Source of the DNA: [Phialemoniopsis] sp. UDSM-2020
Taxonomy: Eukaryota; Ascomycota; Sordariomycetes; Thyridiales; Thyridiaceae
Length of the DNA stretch: 64,000 bases
Reading direction: 5' to 3'
Assembly: GCA_018873225.1 (NCBI GenBank)
Contig: JAEILZ010000009.1
Span: 2,471,501 to 2,535,500 of the forward strand
The notes under the pieces are model-generated. The model did no database searches. It saw nothing but the letters and a program-made list of their open reading frames with translations, and had not been told where the DNA came from. Shown one piece after another: positions 23,804 to 33,038 of this stretch. Position 1 is the stretch's first letter. Each line of letters begins with the position of its first letter. A program made the translations under genes and the position numbers.

Positions 23804-24353
23804 ATGTCCAAAGTATGTAAGAGCTCCAGCCGAGCGATTGAAGCAAATACTTACTCACCATCAGCCTCACAACCAACCCATAAACCACATCGCCCTCTCG
23901 GTCCCAGACCTCGAGGCGGCGATCAAGTTCTACACTGAGATCCTCGGCTTTGTAGAGATCCGCCCTGCCTCGGTGACGGACCGTGCAACCAACCCGGACG
24001 CCGGGATCTTCAAGATCTACCCGAAGAGCCTACAGTCCGTCAAGATCGCCTACCTCACTGCGGGTAACGGCTGCGGCATAGAGCTCTTTGAGTTCACCAG
24101 CCCCAAGTTCGGGCCTGGCAGCGAGAACAACTTCGAGCGGGACTACTACCGCGGCGGACTCTTCCACTACTGCGTCACGGTTACCGACCCGAATGAGATG
24201 TGCGACGCCGTTGTGAAGGCGGGTGGTAGCAAGATCGGCGACGACGTGGACTTGCACAGTGGCAACAAGGCCATCTACGTCGCGGACCCCTGGGGCAATG
24301 TGATCGAGTTGCTGAGCTGCAGCTTTGAGAGGCTATTGGCGAATCGCACGTAA
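23804..24353 (+). CDS. VOC/glyoxalase-fold protein, 165 aa, with a 9-nt first exon
   Basis: Exon 1 is 23804-23812 (only ATG TCC AAA) and exon 2 is 23865-24353. The 52-nt intron has a GTATGT donor, a CTCAC-type branch region and a CAG acceptor. Without it the frame has no ATG before residue 4. The protein of 165 residues is a complete vicinal-oxygen-chelate fold: NHIALSVPDLEAAIKFYTEILGF opens the first module and FHYCVTVTDPNEMCDAVVKAGG the second. The expected metal ligands are H11, E76, H94 and E141, all present. VOC enzymes include glyoxalases, dioxygenases and epimerases, and the exact reaction cannot be told. Its divergent partner is the EthD gene and its downstream neighbour is a Gfo/Idh/MocA dehydrogenase, so a role in a small-molecule pathway is likely. 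Confidence 0.88.
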
Positions 24354-24520
24354 TGCATCGATAAACCAGTGCGATCGAAGAGACGATGGAAAAGGTGATG
24401 GAAACTAATTGAGTATTTCAAATGTAGAATTATGCAAGTCGATAGCTCTCAAGTAGAGCACCTCTTCATCTATTATGATCTATAACAGTCTTCCTTTTCA
24501 ACGACCCTGACCCACTGCAA

Positions 24521-25840
24521 CTACCATTTGACGAGCTCCTGCACGTTGACCGGCAAGCCAGTAGCCATGGACTTATTCGCGCCGCATGCTACCAGCACCG
24601 CATTGCCACCGTCCCGGATGAACGCAGCACGCTTGAACCCGTCCTCCTTGTCGCCGACGAGGACATCCTCCAGCAGGACGGGGTCGCCGCCACCGTGGCC
24701 GCCCTCGCCCTTCTCAAAATCGACGATGTAGGGCTTCTCCCACATGGGGTACACGACGATGTTGGTCTGCTCGACGCCGCCCATGATGTACTGCTTCTCC
24801 GTGTCCGACAGGTCCCACTTCATGGCCGCGTTGCCGCTCGCCGAGTACCCGCCCTCGACGAGGTTGACCTCGATGCGACCCTTGGTCCCGTTAAAGACGC
24901 ACCGGTACCCCTCCCACGGCGCGAAGGCGTACGTGTTGTACGTCATGACGGCGCCGTCCTTGTACTTGATGATCATGGACAGCGTGTCCTCGATCGTGAT
25001 GCCCTCGTCGAAGCAGTTGCGGTCGCGGATGTACCCGTCCTCGTGCTCGGCCTCGAGGTACATCTTTTTCAGCTGCGGATTCGTGTCGATGTGGATGGCA
25101 AAGGGGTCATCCTTGGCGTCCGGGTTGTTGAGCGAGCGCTCGCCGAGGTTCTTGACGCCGCGCTTGGCGGCGTTCTCGCGGCCGTAGAATTTCAGGCCGC
25201 CGAGGGCGTAGACCATTTCCGGTTCGGTGCCGAGCCAAAAGTGCACGAGGTCAAAGTGGTGAATCGACTTGTGCATCTGGATGCCGCCGCTGTTGGCCTT
25301 TTCGCGGTGCCAGCGGCGCATAAAGTCGGAGCCGTGCGCGCAGTCGAGGATCCAGTCCATGTGCACGGTCGAGATCTCGCCGATGACGCCCGACGCGATG
25401 AGCTCGCGGATCTTTGTGTGGTGCGGCGCGTAGCGGTAGTTGAAGAGCACGCGGATCTGCTTGCCCGTGCGCTTCTCGGCGTCGATCATGGCCTGCAGCT
25501 TCTCCTCGTCGATGGTCATGGGCTTCTCGGTGATGGCGTCGCAGCCGAGCTCCATGGCGCGGATGCAGTAGACGTGGTGGAACTTGTCGATGGTCGTGAC
25601 GATGACGACGTCGGCCTTTTGCTCCTGGACCATCTTGTCAAAGTCCTCGGCCTTGTACTGCTGGACGCGCCCGCCGCCGAGCTCCTCGATGTTGTCGTTG
25701 GCGGCGTTCATGCGCGTCACGTTGGTGTCGCAGATGCCGACGAGCTTGGCCACGTCGCTGTGCTTCTGGATGATGGCCTGGTAGTAGAAGGGGGCGCGGA
25801 CGCCCATGCCCACGATGACGTATCGCTTGACGGCAGACAT
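24521..25840 (-). CDS. Gfo/Idh/MocA-family NAD(P)-dependent dehydrogenase, 439 aa
   Basis: A single exon. The ATG at 25840 (MSAVKRYVIV) was chosen because the upstream in-frame extension is Ser/Pro/Gln leader-like. The N-terminal Rossmann fold begins YVIVGMGVRAPFY (nucleotide loop at 11-16), the acidic selector is ICDTN (D38) and the conserved catalytic-side motif is TEKPMTI with K106. The C-terminal substrate domain includes GGIQMHKSIHHFDLVHFWLG, with the conserved histidine helix (K-S-x-H-H-x-D) used for sugar or inositol substrates. The family oxidises or reduces sugars, inositols and related polyols, including 3-oxidation of glycosides. The gene is convergent with the VOC gene, only 167 bp away, and stands between it and a glucoside-type permease. 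Confidence 0.92.
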   Translation of the reverse strand: MSAVKRYVIVGMGVRAPFYYQAIIQKHSDVAKLVGICDTNVTRMNAANDNIEELGGGRVQQYKAEDFDKMVQEQKADVVIVTTIDKFHHVYCIRAMELGCDAITEKPMTIDEEKLQAMIDAEKRTGKQIRVLFNYRYAPHHTKIRELIASGVIGEISTVHMDWILDCAHGSDFMRRWHREKANSGGIQMHKSIHHFDLVHFWLGTEPEMVYALGGLKFYGRENAAKRGVKNLGERSLNNPDAKDDPFAIHIDTNPQLKKMYLEAEHEDGYIRDRNCFDEGITIEDTLSMIIKYKDGAVMTYNTYAFAPWEGYRCVFNGTKGRIEVNLVEGGYSASGNAAMKWDLSDTEKQYIMGGVEQTNIVVYPMWEKPYIVDFEKGEGGHGGGDPVLLEDVLVGDKEDGFKRAAFIRDGGNAVLVACGANKSMATGLPVNVQELVKW

Positions 25841-26824
25841 GATGGCTGTGTTCTGCTGAGGAGGACGAGGAGGAGGTGACAGAGAATGAGGAGAGGGGCC
25901 CAAAGGATGTGAACGACAAGAGGATGAGGGGTTCTACATCGTCTGGAGCAATGCCCCCCCGAGCAGCTCCTTATATGTAGTCCCGCGTGTCACCGGCATC
26001 GGGCCGGCAGCTTCCACGATCTCCGACACTGACGGAGCTCTACTACCACTTTGGCACCCTCAGTGGGGTGCGCAAATGGAGTCAGGGTTTCTTGGTTCGT
26101 TAGGCATCATCAAATGGGAGACTGTCGCAGCCACATCTAGCGAATCTTCTGCAGCGTAATAACGGTCTTCTTGCATCTAAGATGCAGTACCACCGGCGAT
26201 CGCGGGCCTCACAGCGCGCGAGGGGCGCCGAGGGGCAGAGCGATAAGAGACAGCCGACCCTGACAAGGTTTAGTGCGGCATAGCGATAACATGAGAGGCA
26301 AAAACATTCGTGCAGGGCGGAGATAAAATACCTAATTTGGGTCGGAATGCTAAATTATGGGCGTAAAGTAACTCCACCAACGAAACACCACAGAACTGAC
26401 GCGTCGGGATCGTGTAATATTGTTGAAAGCAGTAGGCGATTTCCGACATCTTTTCGTCGAAAGAGCTTACCAGCAAGCTGTGACAGTGTTAGCTGGTATC
26501 CTGCGTAATGGGCTGTACTTTCACTCGTGTATGGCAGAGACGAACGGAAGAAAATGAATGGCACGAACATTGCAAATCATTGAAGCAAAGCTTTTCATGC
26601 CGTAGAATTAGAAGATAAGATGGAGAAAGATGGTCAATTTGCTATGTTCGAGATAAAGCTAGATAGTTGGTTCCAATCTCCAGTTCTTCGAAGATAAGCT
26701 CATTCTCCATTGATAAGATCCGCCCCCGAGATGGTTTGTTTGGCTGTAGCAACCCCTACACGAGCCAAGCCTAGGTATCATCAAGTTGCCAGAATGAGTG
26801 GTGGATACACACTCTCGGTGCACC
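25841..26824. other. Intergenic, nearly 1 kb, no gene
   Basis: This holds the promoter side of the dehydrogenase gene (to about 26100) and the 3' flank of the permease. The short frames at 26270-26570 and 26659-26991 have no support; the second overlaps the permease. No repeat was noted. Confidence 0.45.
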
Positions 26825-28477
26825 TTAGGTGTTGTGTGGGCCCTCCACCCTGATGTGGTCGCCCTCACGGATGATCTTGGTGTGGCGGAACTGCCTAGCC
26901 TTGAGACCTTTCTCGTTGAAGAGAATGTCCAACTCCTCATAGGTCCTCCAGCCAGTCTCCGGAAGGCGAAAGAACGCCCAGGCAAATACAATCATAGTCA
27001 GTGCACCAGTAAGAATTGCGACCTTGCCCTTCATGTTGGCGTACTCAGGGTTGAGGAGGTAAGGGGTGACGATACTGTTGACGATGCCGCAGGCCTGGTA
27101 TGTACCTCGAGCAATGGCGATGGTCTTGGATCGAAGTCGCGTCGCGGAGACCTCACCGTTGACGATGTAAGGAATCGGGCCCAGGGTCAGGCACCAGACG
27201 CCAAACCAGAGAATGTACAAGGCAGACGTCACGAAGCCAGTGCTCTTGGTCTGCTTGGGGATGGACGTGAATCCCATGACGAACATGATGGTCGCGTCCA
27301 CGGCGAGACCATACAAGAAGACGCGCCGTCGACCAAAGTTGCCAGTGAAGAAGACTGAGAGCAGGTTGGCCAGCAGGTGCACACCGCCGACTCCGAGGGT
27401 CATCTTGAACGAGTCGGTGGAAGTGAGACCAGCCTGCTGGAAGAAGAAGGTCGAGTAGCCCTGAATGACAAAGCCAGTGAAGACCTGGCTTCCCCACATG
27501 GCAGCGGCGATTTCAGTACGCCTCCGGTCCGAGCCTCGGAAGGCGGCGAGGTAGGTAGTGTTGGCGTCCACTTCCTGCTCCAACTCGTTGGTCTCAATCA
27601 TAAGCGCGACCGCCTTCTTGGCCCTCTCGCGCTGCAGGTCAGGCGTGGGCGCCGATGTAAGCCTCATGACTGACTTCTCGGCCTTCTCGAGCCTGCCCTT
27701 GCGCACCAGCCACCAGGGAGACTCCGGGACGAAGATGGCAACGGGCAAGAGGAGGACCGGCCAGACCCACTGGATGGCAAAGGGAATGCGATAAGCCCAG
27801 TGGGTCATGTTGGTGTTGAGCGTGAAGAGCACTGCGTAGGAGAAAAACTGGCCGATACCCCAGCAGGCGTTGACCCAGGTCTCGAGGTAACTGCGCAGAG
27901 ACAACGGCGCAACCTCGGAGGCAAAGGAGGGAGCCAGCGTCGAGAACAGACCCCATGGGATACCAAGTAGGATCTGACCGGCAAAGAGAGTCTGGACGTT
28001 CTGGGCAAAGAATTGGATGAAGATCATGCCAGACATGATCACGAGTCCAACCTGTAGGACCTTCTTGTGACCAATCTTGTCCGTCAGCCAGCCGTTCAGG
28101 GCAACACCGAGGATGTTGCCGACGGGAGCACCGACGCCGAGAGCCATCTGCCAGTTGCCGTTCATGACGTATTTTCCGGGTGTGCCTGCGAGCTCGTGGC
28201 CGTACTTCTTGGTGAACGCGGGGAAGGCGAAGAAACCGCTGATGAGAGCAGTGTCGTAACCGTCCATGATGATGCACATACTGACGAGGGCAGCCCAGGC
28301 TATAGCCTTGGGGTAGCGCCTGCAGCCTTCGAGGAAGCCGATGCTGTGCTCTTCGGCGGTGGCGATGTTGGCATCCTCTCGGAGACGGTTAGAGTCTTTG
28401 GTTGCCTGGATGTCCGGGTCGTGCTCCTCAACGTGTCGAGGGCCGCCCTTGCTGTCAACTGACAGGCGGGTTGTCAT
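26825..28477 (-). CDS. Alpha-glucoside/maltose-type sugar permease (MFS), 550 aa
   Basis: A single exon of 550 residues with start MTTRLSVDSKGG (28477). A longer N-terminal frame exists (to 28558) but looks like leader. It is a 12-helix sugar-porter protein: GYDTALISGFFAFPAF (helix 1), GWLTDKIGHKK, PESPWWLVRKGR at the end of the sixth helix and NFGRRRVFLYG, all standard sugar-transporter signatures. The spelling is that of the Mal11/Mal31 alpha-glucoside branch (GYDTALISGF, WGSQVFTGFVIQGYSTFFFQQAG). It imports a disaccharide or glycoside with protons at the plasma membrane. The N-terminal 70 residues are cytosolic and acidic. Genomically it is the transport step of the cluster around it: downstream is the Gfo/Idh/MocA dehydrogenase, upstream the Zn2Cys6 regulator. 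Confidence 0.92.
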   Translation of the reverse strand: MTTRLSVDSKGGPRHVEEHDPDIQATKDSNRLREDANIATAEEHSIGFLEGCRRYPKAIAWAALVSMCIIMDGYDTALISGFFAFPAFTKKYGHELAGTPGKYVMNGNWQMALGVGAPVGNILGVALNGWLTDKIGHKKVLQVGLVIMSGMIFIQFFAQNVQTLFAGQILLGIPWGLFSTLAPSFASEVAPLSLRSYLETWVNACWGIGQFFSYAVLFTLNTNMTHWAYRIPFAIQWVWPVLLLPVAIFVPESPWWLVRKGRLEKAEKSVMRLTSAPTPDLQRERAKKAVALMIETNELEQEVDANTTYLAAFRGSDRRRTEIAAAMWGSQVFTGFVIQGYSTFFFQQAGLTSTDSFKMTLGVGGVHLLANLLSVFFTGNFGRRRVFLYGLAVDATIMFVMGFTSIPKQTKSTGFVTSALYILWFGVWCLTLGPIPYIVNGEVSATRLRSKTIAIARGTYQACGIVNSIVTPYLLNPEYANMKGKVAILTGALTMIVFAWAFFRLPETGWRTYEELDILFNEKGLKARQFRHTKIIREGDHIRVEGPHNT

Positions 28478-30312
28478 TGTGTCTGAACAGAACAACGAGA
28501 GTTTAGGATAAAGACTGTTCCCTAACAATCGTGCCAACGTGAGGGACGATCTCTTCACGACTCTGTGGGGCTGAAGTCGATAGAGAAGGAAAGAAACTCT
28601 GTTGTATCGAGTGTGGAGGAGGCACAGAGACTTTTAATATTCACAAGAACCTGGTTGTTGGATCAAACGACATACATGGCATGGCATGGCATGGTGATCC
28701 TGGGCGACTCCTGCTCTCAGCTGTGCTCCTAGACCGGATCTTGGTCGGAATGGGGTGCGTCCATACGGAGCCAGGCCGCAGACCAAAAGATGACCCGCTC
28801 CTTCTCCCGAGCACTCGCCTGACCTTGGAGAAGGACCCAGTATCCCAACAGTATCCCACATCTCTCCAGGTGGGATACGCAGAGCCTACGAGTGAGGTGC
28901 TGCAGGGGTTGTCCTCCCCACGGGGCCCATTGCACCTCCCTACAAGAGTTTAGCTCGTGGTAATTCGAGAGAGCCTCCAACCAACAAGCACGTAGGGAGG
29001 GCAGCGAACTCGCCCCCATGGGGAAAGATCCGAACATTACCCTAGTCTCGAGAGGGCTTGGCTGGGTACGAAAAAACTGACTACACGACTCACAAGCGTG
29101 CAAAAAGGTGGGCTGTCGGATGTCGCTTCTCTACAACCGTGCACGCTTCGGGGCATTTCTCTCGGGCCACTGAGCTTTGCTACACAAACCAGATGCAACA
29201 TATATCACGCAAGATGGTCCAGCGACCAGCTCTAATCAGAATTGGGGATTAATTTGCAAAGTTGCGCCACGGGCACCTCTGAGGCCACTTCAGCCAACAG
29301 TATTTCCTTGGGCCGAATCGGACTGTCAATCGTCCGTTTGTCATGGAGCGAACCAGCAGGTCGGTAACGTTGACTGCTTTCCACACCATTCTCTTTTGAC
29401 ATTTCAACGTCTCTCATCTTTCGGGCCTTTTGAGCTTGTGTTAGCGAGTACCCGTTTGCTAGGGATGCGGTATGGCGTCATTGTGTGTCTTGTGCCATAA
29501 CAAGCTTGCACCCAGTATTGGCTGTGCCGCAGTGGAAATCAATATTGTCTCGCCCAAATTGGACCTCGACAAAGTTCGTAATCGAATGTGGTGGTTCTGG
29601 GCGAAAAGAAGCAGCTATGCGAGGAGAGTTGCCAAGGCAAACGTTTGGATTCAAGCAACGAGCTAACCCTTCCCTTAAGTCTTGATTATTTGGCGATCTT
29701 GGCCAGCAATGCTTGCACAAAACTGACAATTGTGCAAGCGGGCGCATACTACGTAGCATATCCGACCGCGCCTCTTGCAGGCATATCCGTCGAGGATCGT
29801 GAATGCGGAGAAGGGTGTCAACGGCACAGCACACGGCTTGCCTCTGACAGGTACTGATCAGCAACAGGTTGTGCGGAGAATTCCTACGGTCGTGCTGATC
29901 TCCACGCGCCCCCCTCAGCGGAATCTTACCGTATTTGGGTCGGAAGCAGGACCGCCTCCACACCACCTTGTGATGAAAGCTCCGAAAAAGGAGTCCTGCC
30001 GACGACGATTCTCTACATACGTGGGAACACCGCCGCCCTCCATTTGGCAAATCGCAAAGCACTTCGCCTCGAGAATCTGGGGAGCAAGAATAAACACACC
30101 AGACGCGGAACCCGCAGATTGCATACCCAGATCCAGGGCGCGTATTCCAGGCGGCACAATGCCAGCAGCTCGTCGGGAGCCGACCCACTGATCTGATCCA
30201 GAGATCAAAGCACCAGTCTCCATGCAATTCGTATGGCAGTCGTCTGAAGCACCATCCAGTCGGAAACGAACGTCCCAAGATATGTTGTCCCCCTGACGAT
30301 CAACAGTGACAG
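28478..30312. other. Intergenic, 1.8 kb, with unresolved minus-strand frames
   Basis: This holds the permease promoter (28478 to about 28760) with a pentamer repeat at 28675-28694. From 29478 to 30463 two long minus-strand frames overlap (29478-30278 and 29915-30463). Part of the second is protein-like (VSVTVDRQGDN style, then QSAGSASGVFILAPQ), ends next to a good GTAAG donor near 29925, and could be a decayed or poorly resolved gene. I could not link it to a complete model. The regulator's own promoter must lie here too. Confidence 0.35.
28675..28694. repeat. Short tandem repeat (CATGG)4
   Basis: Four perfect copies of CATGG, in the sugar-permease promoter region. It is a simple pentamer microsatellite and is unlikely to be more than that. 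Confidence 0.8.
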
Positions 30313-32400
30313 AAGCGACCCCATCAACTAACATTCCATGCCGCCTCTCCACCCTGCCAAACGTGTCGTGTCCGCAAAAAGAGGTGCTATCACATTGAAG
30401 AGGCCGAAAATGCCAAAGCCCGTAGCGGCGGCGGGAGGCCGGAGAAGACCCAACGATTAGCAACTATCCAAGTCGCAGAGGCAGCTACGCGAGAGTCCAG
30501 CCCGATCCCCGGGCGCGTGAGTGCGTACAACCCAGAGTCTGTTCTGGAGGACCTGTCCAAGCCTCACGACATCGCGGAGCCGCGGCAAGACTGTCCAACA
30601 CACCTGGGCTCTCAAGAGAGTACACTTACAAATCAACACTTTCCATCGGCGGTCGAAAGAGCACAGCGCAAGCTGAATTGGTATAAGCGATACAGACGGC
30701 GTAATGTACCTAAGCTGACCGAGTGTCACCGTCGATACCTCGAGGAGGCGGGCGCGTTACTCGAGCTGCCAAGAACGACGACCGATGCCCTCCTTCCTAT
30801 ATACAACTCGTTACTAGACGACCTCATCGCCATCATCGACGGCCCCACCGTCTTTCGCGACTATAGCAATGGCCAGGCTTCGCCATACCTGGTCCGGGCT
30901 ATCTGTCTCGTCACCTGCAAGACGAAACATGCAGCTCCCTTCCTCCGGCTCACCGAAGACGGACCCATACTCGAGCCAGTCAAGTTCGCGTCCAAGCTCC
31001 TGGCCGGTCTCGACGCGGCGCTCAAGGCAGATCTAGAACCAGACAGGGTGACGAGAATCCAGGTCCTCGCCTTCATGTCGCTCAGCAACAACAGCGCCAA
31101 CGCCGGCATGGACCGCGCCTTCAGCTACCTGTCGCAGGCCATCTCGGAAGGGTGGACCATGTCGATCCACTGGAACATCCCGGGCAACCCGGACCAGGAC
31201 CAGTGCGACCTGCTCTGGTGGACGCTGCGCAACTTTGACCGCCTCAACAAGCCCATCATGGGCGCCGCGCCCTTTATGATCGACGACTCGGACATTGGCA
31301 TCGAGCGCACGGTGCCCAAGCCGGGCCACTACCGGACGGAGATCATGGCCATCTCGCTAGTCCTGGGAGACCTCATGACCCAGGCGACGCGCGTGTACAA
31401 GGCAACGTCCATGGCGAGGGTAGATGATAGCGACGACTTCCCCACGCTCGCGGACGTCATCTCTGGCACCAACTTCCACAGTTTCCACAAGTCGCACCGT
31501 GGTAAGTCACACATTCACACATCCCATCAACCACTAACACTTTGCAATACCGCAAAATACTGACTAGACTCGCCAGCTTACCTCGAGTTATGGTACCACG
31601 TAGCCGCCATGCTCTCCTGCAAATACAGCGGTCCGGGGACGATCCCCTACAGACGACGCCTCGCATCCGCCGACCGCATTCTCGAGGTCGTCTCGCGCGG
31701 TGGACACGACGCGCTTCCACCTTTACCACTCGTTCCTTACGCCATGGCCATGTCGACAACCATGATCTACCAGGCGCTGCGCGAGGGTCAGCGAGAGCCC
31801 GACAGGGCGTACAAGGACCTTGAGCTATGCTGCGAGGCGCTCGACGCGCTGAATAGGCGCTTCCCGTACGCCAGGAGCATCGCCAAGCTTGCCAAAAAGC
31901 TACTAGAGCTGCGGACGCTATCGGGCAGCACGAGGCAGGCCGGTGAGGCCGGAGAGCAGCAGCCGCCGCGCGAGCGCTCTGCGGCTATGGTACTGGCTAC
32001 GATGAACGGCGAACAGGGGCAGTCCACTGGCAATAGCGAGCATCCGGACCTGAACGGCTTCGTCATGCCGCCCATACCGGTCCCGCTAGTGGACCAGACA
32101 GGTGAGAACCGCGCTCAAGACTTTCAGAGCCAACTCTCCGACGCTGCCGCTGCTGCCGCCTTCTCCAACATCGACGCGTCGTACGACCAGCTCGACAGCC
32201 AGTTCCACAACCTCTTCGATTACGACATGCCCAACTTCTTCCGGAGCCCTGCGACGTGGGAGTACATCAACACGGGGGCCGCGGGCAAGGGCGAGGAGAG
32301 CTCGGCGGGCGGCGGGAGCGAGTTCCAATTCTCGTACCTCAGTTCGCCGGAGCTCGATTTTGATTATCAGCAAATGCAGGGTCCTCCTCCGCCATATTAA
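30313..32400 (+). CDS. Fungal-specific transcription factor with half a Zn2Cys6 cluster; start uncertain
   Basis: Exons 30313 (uncertain) to 31501 and 31568-32400. The second junction (GTAAGT donor, CTAAC branch site, TAG acceptor) is clean. Near the start is CQTCRVRKKRC, the basic first half (C-x2-C-x6-C) of a Zn2Cys6 cluster. No second C-x2-C-x6-C follows in any frame, and the frame has no ATG after an in-frame stop at 30307-30309. A TGACAG acceptor-like site at 30307-30312 would allow an upstream exon. Downstream is the fungal-specific transcription-factor domain (PYLVRAICLVTCKTKHAAPF, CDLLWWTLRNFDRLNKPIMG, YLELWYHVAAMLSC) and an Ala/Gln/acid-rich activation-like tail with FDYDMPNFF. It most likely regulates the neighbouring permease, dehydrogenase, EthD and VOC genes. 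The uncertain N-terminus is the main open question. Confidence 0.75.
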
Positions 32401-33038
32401 AATTTATATCTTCAGGAATTTTGGGATTATACCTTTGCCCAGATATCTCACGAGAAGAGTTTTACATCAGCTATAATCTATATCAAAATGCAAAATGATG
32501 TTATTTGAGCTCTCTCCAAACACTGCCTCCCAAGTCCCGGAGTTCCACTATTTCGAGCGGGCGGGTTGTGAATCTCCGCTAAAAGGACCGGAGCGGCGGG
32601 AATACGCGGGGCAGGGAAATAAATATCCGGATGCGGACCATGACTACATGACTACACATGATGGATGTATGCGGCCGATCTGCCTTCCCCGCAGGGACCC
32701 CAGAGGCCCAGAAACCCCATAGCATGAATTTACGATTACTTCATAAGGGGGAGTGAATGTCATTTTAGTGTGTGCATTGACTTTGACGCCCGAGGTGACA
32801 TATTGTGCGCGATCTGTACCACTCAGCCGCATCATCATCCTACAATCGCCAATTGACCACCGCTACACGAGTATCACCAAGTAGCGAAACACCGTGTAAA
32901 CCCCGCCGGATCACCAGAAAGAGCCAGGGCATTTCATACATAAAAGCACGCAAGGGTTTTAGCAAACACTATCCCCTCGTCCCTCTACACACATATCCAC
33001 GCATCTTCCAGACGTGAAAGCAGTACAAAAGACACACA
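32401..33038. promoter_or_regulatory. Promoter and 5' UTR of the tandem EthD gene
   Basis: It contains CGG-rich patches near 32570-32640, a possible target of a Zn2Cys6 factor, and a pyrimidine/adenine-rich stretch ahead of the ATG at 33039. No gene was seen. Confidence 0.4.

Noticed and set aside
24695..25879. 394-codon plus-strand frame opposite the Gfo/Idh/MocA gene
   Set aside because: Antisense shadow with Val/Asp/Leu-rich repeats and no domain.
29478..30278. 266-codon minus-strand frame next to the regulator
   Set aside because: The overlapping frame at 29915-30463 is at least as good and the two disagree; no domain, so no gene call was made.
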